DNA from: Lonicera japonica
Lineage: Eukaryota; Streptophyta; Magnoliopsida; Dipsacales; Caprifoliaceae
NCBI GenBank assembly: GCA_021464415.1
Contig: CM038470.1
Location: forward strand, 27,987,601 to 28,051,600
Direction: 5' to 3'
Length of the DNA: 64,000 nt
The stretch's first letter is position 1; each line of letters begins with the position of its first letter. The notes under the pieces were generated by a model that worked only from the letters and a program-made list of their open reading frames with translations, ran no database searches and was not told where the DNA came from. This document shows positions 1-10,848 of the stretch, piece after piece. The position numbers were made by a program, and so were the translations under genes.

Positions 1-1024
1 ATACTAATGAGATTTAACTCAGAATTTACATTGCGCACTTATTATACTAATAGGTAAGGTTTGAACCTAGTCACAATAATTTTAATAGAAATAGATGGAT
101 AAAATCCTAACTGCCCAAAATAAGAAACGAACAAACTAACAAGCCAAACATCGATCCTTCGAACCTTGCCCTAAAGTTTCAATTCTTTTGAACTCCCTGA
201 TTACGAGCAACCCAACACGCCACTATACCTTTAACCTTGTACATTTTTCTGGATTCTTAACTAACAAGGGTAAATCAACAAATATAAACTGAATACTTCA
301 AAACAAATAAGAGAAAGGAAATAAGTTAGGTAGAAAAAAATATTTTAATAATTAAATATTATTTAACCTTCGACAAACACCTCATTTTAAACATACAATT
401 GGTAAACAAGGAACACGCCTTAAAAAAAGGGGCTTATGTTGAAAGAATATTATTTATTAACTTTTTTGTTATAAAACATTTTCATGCAGGGTATTAGAGT
501 ATTTCAAAATCTCTTACGAAGATACTAACGGACTAGTTGGTGCCGATTCTAGTTGACACAATAAAAGCAATAAGAATACACGTACCACCAACAATATGCG
601 CTATGAAAAATACATGCTAATTAAGGAACTAGCTAAACATGAAAATTTGTGTAATATGCTAATTTGTTGGCGAATTGTGGCAAGCCATTTAGCCACATTT
701 CTGGTTTGCTTGGGGATATGTGGTTCCCATACCAACTTTTGTTTTTACACCCGTATAGGCTATTCCTTGTCTACAAAATTCCTCTCTATTTTATGGAGTG
801 ACGTAGCTAGAATTTTTTTTCTTGCAAGGATTAGTTAACAAATAATTATTTATTGGTGCCTGTTATATTATTACAATTATTAATCTTTAACATCACATAT
901 GTACTTAAAAACTAGCATGCAATTCGTACGATGAAAGGATATTTTGTATGTATATATATATCATATATAGTGGTAGTTTATAAGGAGAGAATATATTACT
1001 TTAACAAAAAGAAGAGACGTTCAT

Positions 1025-1150
1025 TGTAATCACCTAGGTTCTCCTCTAAAATGATTAGTCCAAGTTGTAAATTAAAGTAATTGTTTTCACATATATATAT
1101 CAAAGAACTTCCCATTACACTATTGCTGTAGGATATTTTGAGTCATTACA
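1025..1150 (-). mobile_element. Solo TRIM-type LTR
   Basis: This 126-bp segment starts TGTAATCACC and ends GTCATTACA. It is the same family as the four LTRs of the tandem TRIM array at 59696-60529. The flanking 5-mers TTCAT and CTCAT match at 4 of 5 positions, as expected for an aged target-site duplication around a solo LTR. The strand is assigned from the family orientation in the array. Confidence 0.7.
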
Positions 1151-1166
1151 CTCATTCATAGGAGCA

Positions 1167-1449
1167 AATAGGTGAATTTTTTTATGAAATTTTGTAAAAA
1201 TGATATGTGCAATGAGTAGATCACTTCCATCAAATTCTATCAAAAAATTCAATCTAAAACTAAGTGTAATGAAAAATTGATAATTATATGTGTGTGTGTG
1301 TGCCGCATTTTCGGTTGTTGAAATTTTTTTATAATCATTTCACTTACTTTTAGATTGAATTTTTTTGATGATAATTTGTGGATGTGATATATTTATGATA
1401 TAGATTATCTCTAAAAAAATTTATAAAATAATTCATTTAGTTACCCTTC
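1167..1449. mobile_element. Foldback MITE (GATGAAATTT family), member 1
   Basis: The two halves are rough inverted copies. The left arm carries TTTTTTATGAAATTTTGT and TAGATCACTTCCATCAAATT; the right arm carries GATGATAATTTGTGG and a TATAAAATAATTCATTTAGT end. A GT/TG run separates the arms. It has no coding capacity. Related foldbacks are at 19638-19905, 23515-23880 and 62625-62890; block copies of this one are near 27664-27945 and 42899-43180. Confidence 0.6.
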
Positions 1450-1987
1450 TAAATGAAAATCTCTTCTCTTGTTAAAGAATGAAATTCTTCTTTATACCCT
1501 TACTTATATATATATATATATATAATGGAAATAATTAAAGAAGGGGAATGATATGCTGGAGCTACTTTTCTTGCCAAAGCAAACTGTTTGTGTAAATATA
1601 ATGTGCCAAATTTCCCTCTCTTTTTCTATTCATTTCCCCCTAGTTTTTCTATACTGTTCATCTTCTCCCAAATTTCTCTCAAGCATTTAGGGGCGGCAAT
1701 TTCAAACTGAAAACCGACCGAACATTTATTAGTTAATAACTGACCACTCAGTTACTAACCTAATTCGATAGTAGTAACAGTAATTTCATTTATACATATT
1801 ATTGGTTATTACTGACCGATCAACCAATACTTAAACAACAACAATTTTATTAATTAAATGCATTTCCCTCTAAAATTCCTAGTCAGCATTCCCTCAATTG
1901 ATGTACTATTGTTACTTGCACCATTATCAACATCCCATGCCACTTCCATTCCTCATATTTCTTGGAAAGCTCTAAGGTCTTGTACTC

Positions 1988-2098
1988 ATGGAGCCTCGAA
2001 AGAACATGGTCCTCACCATTCTTCCATTTCTCTGCATTTTTTATTTTGCCTTCTCCGCTTCTTTGCATTGTTTTGGTATTTCTTCTTCAAGCTCCTAA
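1988..2098 (+). CDS. Short signal-peptide-like ORF inside the long-TIR element
   Basis: A 36-codon reading frame begins MEPRKNMVLTILPF and continues with a hydrophobic core and small residues before a serine run and a stop. This looks like the first exon of a secreted plant protein: a charged N-terminus, a hydrophobic stretch of about 18 residues, then Ala-Phe-Ser-Ala. It lies wholly inside a TIR element, so it may be a captured host gene fragment. The same frame exists in block copy 3 (43720-43830). In copy 2 (from 28480) a 7-bp insertion shifts the frame. No homolog is recognised and no expression evidence is visible; chance is possible. Confidence 0.3.
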   Translation: MEPRKNMVLTILPFLCIFYFAFSASLHCFGISSSSS

Positions 2099-2119
2099 TT
2101 TTATTAGTCAATTAATTAA

Positions 2120-2352
2120 GGGTGTGTTTGATGTGCCAGTTTAGAAAGTCAAATATTATTATTTAACCTTATCCAAACAAGATAAAACAATCCCGCATTT
2201 TAGGTAGGATTCGTTAATCCATCTCTCGGTGGGATAAAGAGTTTTAGTAGGATACATGATCTGCTCCGATATCCAATCCAAGCGAACACCAAACATGAGA
2301 TATGATAGAGTTATCCTATTCCACTATCATATCATACATGTCAAACGCAGCC
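2120..2352. mobile_element. Tourist-like (PIF/Harbinger) MITE nested in long-TIR element
   Basis: The ends GGGTGTGTTTGATGTG and CATGTCAAACGCAGCC are near-inverted copies. The 3-bp TSD is TAA on both sides (2117-2119 and 2353-2355), the hallmark of PIF/Harbinger. It is 233 bp long and non-coding. Copies are at 28615-28847 and 43852-44084. Confidence 0.8.
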
Positions 2353-2486
2353 TAAGAGAAATTTGGGAGAAAATAAATAGTAGAGAGAAAGACTAGGGGA
2401 AATGAATAGAAAAGGGAGGGAATTTGGCACATCAATTACACAACAATTTGCTATGGCAAGGAAAAGTAGCTCTGCCCCTTAAAGAA

Positions 2487-3150
2487 ATTCGGTAAATATA
2501 TATTAAGAAAAATCAAAAAAAAAATCAAGATTATAGACAAAAACTCTTATCCGTAAAATTCTTAAGAGAGCTAAGCGTAGTAAAGTAGAAATAAGAGGTC
2601 AAAGATCTTGAAGAAAATAGTAAAAAGTTAAGATTGCCAAATCAAAACTAATCTTAAATTTTGGAAAAAAATAAATTATTTTAAGATTAAAATTTAAATT
2701 AAAGAATAACTAGTTATTAAGAACATAAGAGATTGATAAAATATTGAGATAACAAGGAATCCACCACCAATTATTTTGATTTAACTATTTACATTACTAC
2801 ATGCATGCACCTAAGATAAAATTGAAACATTAATTTAATTGAAAAATTAGGAATCACCTATGGTGTGTTTTAACATTCAAATAAACTAGTAATTTTAAGA
2901 TATAACTTTGAAACTGATTTTTATCCTTTAAATCTCATATAAAAATTCAATTTTCTTCTTTTATAAAAATAATAACATGGATTAAAGTAATCTTATAATG
3001 AATCTCCATTTAAAAAAAACATAAAGGTTTAAAACCCATCTATGAAAAATTAGTAATTAAAACCGTCTTAAGAAAATTATAAGATGCGTAGACCGAGGGC
3101 AATAAGGTACACTAATTAATTTTTCTCCTTTCAACTAGACTTGACTATGG
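2487..3150. other. AT-rich intergenic, no gene seen
   Basis: AT-rich sequence with poly-A and poly-T runs. No coding or repeat structure was recognised apart from its presence in block copy 3. Confidence 0.6.
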
Positions 3151-3159
3151 GGTCAATCG

Positions 3160-3270
3160 TATTCAAATCTAACAACAATTATTATTGTGTTAACGAGGAG
3201 GGCTCGAACTCTACCTCTTGTAATTGAAAATCAACTGCTTTGACCGCTTCAGAGCACCCCAGCTCTTTAA
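3160..3270 (-). repeat. tRNA-derived SINE-like fragment
   Basis: On the minus strand a B-box-like GAGTTCGAGCCC lies downstream of an AAGCGGTCAAAGCAGTTG segment that resembles a degenerate A box and anticodon-stem region. It is probably the head of an old tRNA-derived SINE. No tail or target duplication was confirmed. It is repeated in copy 3 near 44890-45000. Confidence 0.35.
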
Positions 3271-3529
3271 TCCAATAATTAGATGGGTGAAATATGAATT
3301 TAAGAAAACAATTTAGGACTTTTTTGAGTTTGACCTCATTTATAATACATAATTAGAGACCTTTCCTTGTTTTGATAATTCCTTAACTTATCGAGCGAAA
3401 GAAGTTTAGACAAGAAAGATTATTTAAAAAGAATGATTGAATTTTAAAGATGGGTGAATTTGTTGTTACTTAAAACATGTTGAACCTCGAAGTTAGTGAA
3501 ATGATTATCAAAAAAATATGCATTTAGGG

Positions 3530-4442
3530 GGGTGTATTCAATTTAGATTTTATAGGATTTTTTTGGATTTTGAAAGTCCATGGATATTCAATTGAGATTT
3601 TAAAAATCTTTTAAATCTTATGGTATTCAATTAGGATTTTAAAAAGCCTTTTAAAATTTTGTGGTATTCAATTATAATTAAAAATAGTATTTTAAAATCT
3701 TATAGTATTTAAAATTCAATAAACTTTTAAGAATTTATAAGTTGATAGATTTTGATGGATTTGACTGTATTTTTATGAATAACAAATCCACCAATAAATC
3801 TTCTCTTCAAGTGAAAGATTTCACATGGATTTATTTTCCATCTTTCTTCAAACCTTAAGTATTATTTCTTCTTATCTCTATAATCTATTAAACCCTTCCA
3901 CTCTATTCTCTCTATCTAAAACATCGTATTTTCTCAAACCTTACGTATTATTTTTTCTTCGTTTCTATTTATTTAAATCCATCTTATTCATTCACTTTAT
4001 TAAATCCTTTTATTTGATTTAAATATTGCTACTTTTAAAGTTTTAATTATTCAAGTAGTCATATTCTTCCGAAACTATAGAGATGTCTCTCCCACAATTT
4101 TTTTCTCCCATTTTATGAATTTTTTTAGACAAAAAATGAAAATCAAATAAAAAGGGCAAAAAAACCCAATCTATTGTGAATTAATGCAGTCATGGGTTTA
4201 GAATAAGATAGATAGGGAATAAAGTCTTATTTAGATTTTAAGAAAATAGAGGAATGAGTAAAAAGGAATTGAAAATTTTTGGTGAAAGTAAAATACAAGT
4301 TTATTCAACCTAAAGTGAGAAGAATAATTTTATAAATATAAAATATATTTAAAAGCTTTTTAAAATAATTCATGAATTTAACAAAATTCACAAATTTTAA
4401 AAAATAAGTCAAAATCTTTTAAAATCTCAATTAAATACACCC
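3530..4442. mobile_element. Non-autonomous TIR element with (GGGTGTATTCAAT) ends
   Basis: The left end GGGTGTATTCAATTTAG and the right end (reverse complement GGGTGTATTTAATTGAG) are inverted. The left side has several further TATTCAATT-type subterminal copies, a style seen in plant non-autonomous DNA transposons. It is about 913 bp with no transposase. The small reading frame in its middle is not supported as a gene. No clear TSD was found. The copy-3 equivalent is 45262-46174. Confidence 0.6.
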
Positions 4443-5477
4443 GATTAACGTAAATTGGGGACAAACTCATTAAACCAGTCCCTTTTATCAAAGTTTTTCA
4501 TTCTTTCTTTCCTTTCTCTTCCATTTCCTTTTACTTTCTCTGCATCCAAGCACATTGTTCAGGTTCAAAGCTCAAATTAAACCGACTTATCCTCACTCTT
4601 ATACACTACTACTGTAATTTCCGTTACATTAGCAGAATTATCTTTTCATTCCCTTCCAATTCGTAATCCGTCCAGTGATCAGACTTCAGAGTTCAGATTT
4701 GTGTGACGAAACCCTCTCTGTATGTAACATATGTGCAATCCCTCCATTTATCTACTTGCATCTGCATCTAACTTTCTCTCTCTACGATTGCCCTATATAA
4801 TTATATATATACAAACACTGATATACATGGAACCTCAAATCTTCTTAAAAGTTTGTTTCTAAATGTTGATTACGGACAGAGAAAACCTTTTTTATTTTGT
4901 TCTTCGCGTATGTAATTAGGTCTCTTTTGTCTTCATTCATATATCTAAGAATTATAACTGTTAGTAATTTTTGTTGTTAAGGTAGGTTGTTTTGCTGGAG
5001 TTGACTGGGATAAAGGGTTTTGAGGGTATGAATTATTAGGGTTGTATTGGATTGAAAAGATGATAGGTTGAGGAAATTTTTTGGAATTCTAAATTGGAAA
5101 TTTTGTTTTGTATAAACTCTTGTAATTTATGTCAAGAGTGTGGATCAAGCAGTGCCAATTCCTTTGCTAAAGCTTAAAGCTCGAACTTATGTGTGAAATT
5201 ACATATCCTGGATCATGAAACGAAAGAGGACTCGGTGTCTTATAATAACAATGTGTGGGATACCAAAGAAAGTGAAACATGATTCTGGGGATTTTGATAT
5301 GGTTAAGTAAGCAAGCAACTGCTTAAACACGCCCTCGCACTCATGGTATCTAGGCTTCTTAGAGTGCTTGTGTAATAATCCCAAGGGTGCATTTAGACCC
5401 TCCAATGTGCCCGCACAAGGACATACTATCATGAAGTGGCCCCGAGATGATTCTCACTCAAGAAGGCCAGGATTTAG

Positions 5478-5850
5478 GTGGTGTTTGGTTTTACCTGTTA
5501 ATGCTGAATGCCTGAATGGTAGTCTATTCGGCATTAAGAGGTAGAAATGGTGTTTGTTTCTCACCTCTTGATACTGAACTGGATTAAAATTCATCATTCT
5601 TTGTTAAGAGGCAAGTCATGTGATGAATGCTTAATTTCACTTTCATGAAATTTTACTGCCCTTATTCTTTTTATTAATTAGCTATTGATTATATCATCAT
5701 AATAAGGGTAAAGTTGTAAAATGCATTATGTTCACCATTCAGAGCCAAATAAAACCAAACATGTTCTTTTAGATGTTCCATTCACATTAAGCATTTAGAG
5801 TGCAGCAATGGGTGTTCAGCATTCTGAAGTTAAAAATTCAAACAGACCTT
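5478..5850. mobile_element. MITE upstream of EYA, copy 1
   Basis: The ends GTGTTTGGTTTTACC and (reverse complement) GGTCTGTTTGAATTTTT are imperfect inverted repeats, and each is followed by a GCTGAATGC-like or GCTGAACACC motif. The style is that of plant hAT-type MITEs, but no target duplication was established. It lies in the presumed 5' untranslated region or first intron of EYA. The copy-3 equivalent is about 47210-47582. Confidence 0.45.
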
Positions 5851-6381
5851 ATATTGGTACCCTTTAACTGAGACAACTATGGATGCTTGGAGGTTAAGGA
5901 AGGCCCGGTATAGACCGAACCTGGGGTAGTACTTGCCCATAAGCCTGCGAGTATTTAGACTTCTTTTCGCGTTATGTATAGTTTTAATTTGTGTAAGTAT
6001 GTTGTGTCATTCAATTACTTGACACTTAGTGAATTGTTATTTGACAGACTACCTATCAACAGTCCACTTTTATATGCGACTTGACTTATTGAAGAAGTGG
6101 CAATTTCAAGGAATCCCAGTAAAAGTATAGGCCATAATAAGGCTGCTTGTATCATTATGGATCAGAAAATGAATGTGTATGTTTGGGACATGGATGAGAC
6201 TCTTATATTGCTAAAATCTCTGATAAATGGAACATATGCAGAGCCTTTCAATGGCTCAAAGGATGTTGAAAAGGGTGTTGAAATTGGCAAGACTTGGGAG
6301 AACCACATACTTCAAGTGTGTGATGAGTATTTCTTTTATGAGCAAGTAAGTTATTTCTGAGTTATAAGTTCCAAATTTTAA

Positions 6382-6652
6382 GGCCCGTTTGATAAAAAAT
6401 TGGAAAATTATTGGAAAAATGAGTAAGTTGTATGAGAAGTTGGAAAAACAGATGAATGATTTGGTGAGATGTTCCATCTTCTACACTTTTTCATGGAAAA
6501 AATTTCTTACCCATCGCCCAAAAGAATTTGATTCAATGTAGAATGGAAAAAGTAATAGAACATTTCACTAAATCACTCATCTCTTTTTCCAACTTCTTAT
6601 AAATTTAGTAATGTTCTCAATCATTTTTCAACTTTTTTTAGCAAATGCATCC
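6382..6652. mobile_element. Tourist-like MITE in EYA intron 1, copy 1
   Basis: The ends GGCCCGTTTGATAAAA and (reverse complement) GGATGCATTTGCTAAAA are inverted and bounded by TTAA on both sides. This fits a PIF/Harbinger MITE with a TAA or TTA target site. About 271 bp, non-coding. Copy-3 equivalent 48114-48384. Confidence 0.7.
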
Positions 6653-7032
6653 TTAATGTATGATTTTCCACTTAACATATTGTGATGGAAAATTTGTATC
6701 CGTTTATGAGTGGAAAGTGTGCTTGGTTTGTTGTTAATTCTTATTTTTTAAAACTTGGTGATGCAGATTGAAAACTGCAATAAGCCCTTTCTTGATGCCC
6801 TGAGCCAATATGATGACGGTCAAGATCTTTCTGATTATGATTTTAGTGAGGATGGCTTTGGTCCCTTGAATGATGATATCAATAAAAGGAAACTAGCATA
6901 CCGTCACCGCATCATAGCCCAAAAGTACAAAAAGGTTTTGGTCATTTGATTTTTACGCATCTCACTCATGAATCATGATCTCTTTTTATTCAAAATTAGC
7001 CTTCATGCTTTAGAAAAAAAATAATGCTTGAA

Positions 7033-7839
7033 TGACAGAGAGTTGGAAGAGTTCCTTTCATTGTTGAGAGTCATTGAGGGTGTTAGATTGTCTTCGGGAG
7101 GGTTTCTCTTGCTCTTCTTTTTTGAAATCTCTTATCGATTCTCCATCGCATCCACATTTTGCTCCTTCAAAAGTCATTTGGGCAGCCGGCATTCCCACAA
7201 AAGTGAAGGTGTTCTCATGGTTAGTTGCTCGTGGGAGGGTTAATACTTATGATCTATTGCAAAAGAAAAGACCGAATTATTGTCTCTCCCCATATTGGTG
7301 TGTACTTTGCAAGAGAGATGCGGAACCTTTGAATATTTGTTGTTACACTGCCCTTACTCATACTTCATATGGAACAAAGTTTGTACATAATTTGGGTTTA
7401 GTTGGGCCATTCCCAAAAATGGCGTGCGTTGTCTTCTCTTGGAAATCAATAGTTACAGAGACAAATCTAAGAGCAGGGAGTTATGGAGATGTGTCAAAGT
7501 TGCTTCCTTTTTGGTTATTATGGATGGGGAGGAATTGTAGAATTTTCAAAGGAAAGGTAGAAGAAAGGAGTGGCTGTGGGAAAGAGTCAAATTCATGGCT
7601 TTGTTGTGGGATTCCAACACCAAGCCTTTCAAAAAATATATAGTGGAAGACATCAAGAAAAATTGGAAAGCTTGGATTTTTCATTTTTGAATAGTGTTCC
7701 ATTGTATAATATGTTGTAGGTGTGTGCTATTGGCTTTTTTTTTGGGTTATATGATTTGTTGGTGGACTCCGTGTCCCCTCTCAGTTTGTCCTTTTTTTAT
7801 TTATTAATGAAATCTTGTTTCTTATCAAAAAAATAAAAT
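7033..7839 (+). mobile_element. 5'-truncated L1-type LINE fragment in EYA intron 2, copy 1
   Basis: The translated segment contains the zinc-binding reverse-transcriptase tail domain typical of plant LINEs: an IWAAGIPTKVKVFSWLVARG stretch, then a Cys-rich YWCVLCKRDAEP motif. A 3' region ends in an A-rich tail (7826-7843). The target duplication AAAATAATGCTTGAA (7018-7032) is repeated after the tail with one mismatch (7840-7854). The 5' end of the element, including the polymerase core, is missing, as expected for dead-on-arrival LINE inserts. The frame is broken near 7100 and after the zinc domain. Copy-3 equivalent 48765-49572. Confidence 0.8.
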
Positions 7840-7850
7840 AAAATAATGGT

Positions 7851-7925
7851 TGAACTAGGATTTGAACCAATGACCTCAAATACGAAGAACACATATATTA
7901 TCACCACTCGACCAAATGCCATCAA
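7851..7925 (-). repeat. tRNA-like / SINE head
   Basis: The minus strand shows TGGTCGAGTGG (A-box-like) followed about 45 nt later by GGTTCAAATCC (B box). The acceptor-stem pairing of a real tRNA gene is not evident, so a SINE head or tRNA pseudogene is more likely. It lies directly beside the LINE tail. Copy-3 equivalent about 49584-49658. Confidence 0.45.
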
Positions 7926-8584
7926 GTGGGTAATATTTTATAAAAATCTATATAATGTGAGAAGTTACTTGATAGTGCATATGCATCGAGTGTGCCACAA
8001 TATCTAGTTATTATAGTAGCTAGGCAACAACCATTTGAGGGGAAAGAGTTGCTTTCAGCTTATGTGTCATTTATGATTCATCATTTTGGTACAATCTATA
8101 ATGATAATGGAACTCAAATTACTGCAGGGTTTGCATAGTGTTTTCGATGAAGATATGGCAAAATTCTGGAATGATCTGTATGATGTGACCGATAGATATA
8201 CAGATAGATGGCTTTCTTCAGGTAGATTATCTTGTGATTAAGCCACCTGCTGATCAGAAATTGCTTTCTTATAGTTCATATTTCTGTTTCTCTTAATATT
8301 TCTTTTTGTGGTAATAGCTACCTGCTCATGTGGAAATCCAGAAGTTTGATGCCTAGAAAAGAGATAGTTGCTATTATTTTATGTATTGTTTATATGTCAT
8401 TGGCAATAATGACTCGAGATGTATAGAGTATATGGCTAGACTGCAGCGTTCATAATTCTTTCATGGAATGGCTTTTCCCCAAACAATTCTGAATGAAAAA
8501 TTTTCGAGTTTTCTTTATAAATACACGACATGGTATTCTGACTTGCAGAAAAGTTAAAATAAAGAGTTCCTTATATACACTCCG

Positions 8585-8890
8585 CCCGCGCTTGTAACAA
8601 CCCTAGTGTTGTGGGCGGGTTGTTGTATGTCCCCAGGTGTGGTTGCAGTAGTTGCTGACAGACAATTGGAGTTCATCCCACATCACTTGGGTGAGGTGAA
8701 CATGTGATATATTATATATGTGTGGTCACCAATCTTTTTTAGTTAGAGGCCTTTCGAGGAAAAGCAAAATTGTGCAGGCTTGAGCCTAAGGCAAACAATA
8801 TCTTACTAAGCTGGACCGGGATGCGACCACTCTAGTACACTCCATCATAATTCCTTGACCGTAGTGGGACACCTTTTATTCATTTACATA
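8585..8890. repeat. LTR-like fragment in EYA intron 3, copy 1
   Basis: The segment begins TGTAACAACCC, then runs through CCCACATCACTTGGG, a TATATATGTGTGG motif and an AGTTAGAGGCC stretch. These resemble the LTR or TRIM sequences often found in dicot introns. No matching second LTR, primer site or TSD was found. Copy-3 equivalent about 50318-50623. Confidence 0.35.
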
Positions 8891-9239
8891 AAACACACTT
8901 AATGTTGGATTCGCGTCCTCAATAAAAATGATTATTTGCATTTCTTTTGGTCTCCACGTTGAAGAATGGATTTCTTTTTTGTTTTTTTGTTTTTGTGATT
9001 AATAGCAACAGCTTCCATCTAAAATTCTAAATTGTCAAAAATCAAAATTATTACATTATATCTTCTTTAAATGCAGCTCGGGCATGCTTGGAGCAATGTT
9101 CAAGTGGAAACAAGGAGAACATTCAAAATGTTAACATTTTAGTGACTTCTGGTTCATTGATACCCAGCCTTGTCAAATGCTTGCTCTTTCGACTTGATGA
9201 TTTTATACCTAGCGAGAACGGTCAGTTACTTCTCTTTGA

Positions 9240-10570
9240 TATTCTCTTGGAATGCACTCAGCTCTTCTATCTTCTTATCTCTCTGTATCAACCGGGTGCT
9301 TACTTTTCCATTTTATGCTCTACATCAATTTCCATAGCAAACTATTCAAGTACTTCATTTTTTGCATCAAATTGGATATCTTTGGGGTAAAAAATTGAAT
9401 GTATTTTTTTTGGATTGGTAAAGTAAGGGTTGATATCGCACATGCAATAGGGGGCTAGATAATAATTTACAAGAACCCACTGACATGGTTTAGGCTCTTA
9501 TATGACTTAAACTAAATAACGGTAAAGAAATCAAATAACCCTAAACATGTCGATGGTGAATATTTTGCAATCGCATAATTGTGAATCCAAATAATATCCA
9601 CGCATTGACGTTCATAGAAAAAGCGAACTTTATTGCAACCTAATGGTTGTGAAGAAGATTTATTTATTTATTAGGGCGATATTTGGTACACTAATTGTCC
9701 CAAAAAGGAAAATGGACTCTTAATTTGACACGGAGGGAGTACATGATATCTTGCGATTTAGGGGAATATTCTCCCTAAATAAACCAGAATGACAAATCAA
9801 CATTTTGTACGTTGGAGCGACCCCAAAGTACTTGTCATTGATTGTTGGATGCCCTCGTCTTGGATCTGCTGATAAGGTTTTATAAAGTTGTGTATTGTTA
9901 TTGATTGTTGGATGCCCCACAAAATTTATGATATCTTTCAATTGGATTACCTCTATCTTCAAAGACTATATTAGATAGGCTCTACAGTGGGCCTCCCCAC
10001 GTGGTCCGGGCCTCACGATGGTTTTATGTTGCCAATGCATTGGGCGGTATGGTTTAGCAGCAGAAAAACTCTCGCTAAAGCTTTGGAGATGGGTTGTATT
10101 TATACTAGCTTACCCACATAGTCGACGCGTATGCAAGTTGTATATATCTAAACTGATTTGAGTAAAAATGTAGACTAAAAGTCCAAGTGGCATAGCGGTT
10201 GAGCATGAGTCAACTTGCTTAGTCGTGATGGTTTGAATCTTATTAGTAGCATATTTTTTAAGAAAAAGAAGAGTGTAGGGATTTATTGGCAATTTAAAAA
10301 TGTGAAAGCTTCGTGGAGGTTAAATTAGGTATTTGCACTATAATTTATATTAGATATGTACAACTTAAACCCCTCAAATTTTACCATTACGACAAACACA
10401 CGGCAAAGCCAATTTTCTAGATCCACCACACTTTCACACGCTCTCATCCCAAAGGGATTTAGATTAACATCTGAATGTACAGATTTCATTTACAAGTTGA
10501 ATATTTAGTATTTGGGTGTACATATATGGTTACCTGACTAGTATGTATGTGTATATGCATATTTCTTCAG
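9240..10570. other. EYA: EYA intron 4, copy 1
   Basis: This intron lies between the EYA exons ending 9220 and starting 10571. It includes one Stowaway-like terminus (ACGGAGGGAGTA near 9730) without a partner end, and a tRNA-like patch (10175-10270). No other coding signal was seen. Confidence 0.6.
10175..10270 (+). repeat. tRNA-derived SINE-like fragment
   Basis: TGGCATAGCGG (A-box-like) and GGTTTGAATC (B-box-like) are spaced about 40 nt apart, followed by an A-rich stretch. No cloverleaf ends were found, so it is read as a SINE remnant. Copy-3 equivalent about 51908-52005. Confidence 0.4.
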
Positions 10571-10848
10571 TCTACAGCTCATGGGAAGTGGGAAGCCCCA
10601 GTGTTTTTCATATATCAAAGAGCGATTCACTGGACCAAATGTCCGGTTTTGTGTGATTGGGGATGGGTGGGAGGAATGCGAAGCGGCACAGACCATGAAA
10701 TGGCCATTCGTTCAAATTGACCCGAGACCGCGCGGGTCCACATCGGTTCCCAGGCCTCACTCTGAAAACCTTAGGTCACTATTTCGCTGTTGTTTATGGA
10801 AATGTTGATGAAGAGAATGATGTTGGAGTAAGTCATCAAAGTAGCTAA

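Larger units (their letters stand above)
1543..2478. mobile_element. Long-TIR DNA transposon with captured sequence
   Basis: Arms at about 1555-1690 and 2350-2470 are inverted copies of each other, roughly 130 bp long. The outer ends are GGGG and CCCC, flanked on both sides by the direct repeat TTAAAGAA (1535-1542 and 2479-2486). Eight-bp duplications are typical of hAT, whereas TIRs over 100 bp are typical of Mutator-like elements, so the superfamily is unresolved. No transposase is present. A Tourist-like MITE (2120-2352) is nested inside, next to the right arm, and the interior contains a short signal-peptide-like reading frame. Confidence 0.7.
6157..10848 (+). pseudogene. EYA: EYES ABSENT homolog (EYA phosphatase), copy 1, last exon frameshifted
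   Basis: Five exons can be read: 6157-6345, 6767-6934, 8128-8221, 9077-9220 and 10571-10848, all with GT-AG introns. The product is the plant form of EYA, a HAD-fold, metal-dependent protein tyrosine phosphatase made only of the Eya domain. The catalytic signature WDMDET (nucleophile Asp) is in exon 1, an ILVTSG motif in exon 4 and a GDGWEECEAA metal-binding motif in exon 5. Compared with copy 3, exon 5 lacks one G near 10590, which brings an early TGA, and gains one base near 10731. Both lie in a patch unusually rich in 1-bp differences, so the breaks may be consensus errors rather than real mutations. The start ATG is chosen because no upstream in-frame ATG exists after the TGA at 6082; an unseen 5' exon is possible. 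Introns carry a MITE, a LINE fragment and tRNA-like sequence. Confidence 0.8.

Noticed and set aside
596..838. 80-codon frame (also 27092 and 42328) with a plausible hydrophobic stretch
   Set aside because: No recognised homology; frames at the 3' end differ between the three copies, so there is no sign of selection.
3825..4022. 65-codon frame (also 45557) rich in Phe, Leu and Ser
   Set aside because: Lies inside a non-autonomous TIR element and has no transposase features.
5199..5432. 77-codon minus-strand frame upstream of EYA (also 46931)
   Set aside because: No domain, and it overlaps the likely EYA 5' region on the opposite strand.
8810..8880. Possible 5S rRNA-like segment (CCGGGATGCGACCACTC)
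   Set aside because: Only a dozen bases resemble the 5S start and the rest does not follow; likely chance or a diverged LTR.
9690..9745. Stowaway MITE
   Set aside because: Only one terminus (ACGGAGGGAGTA) is visible; no partner end or TA duplication was found.
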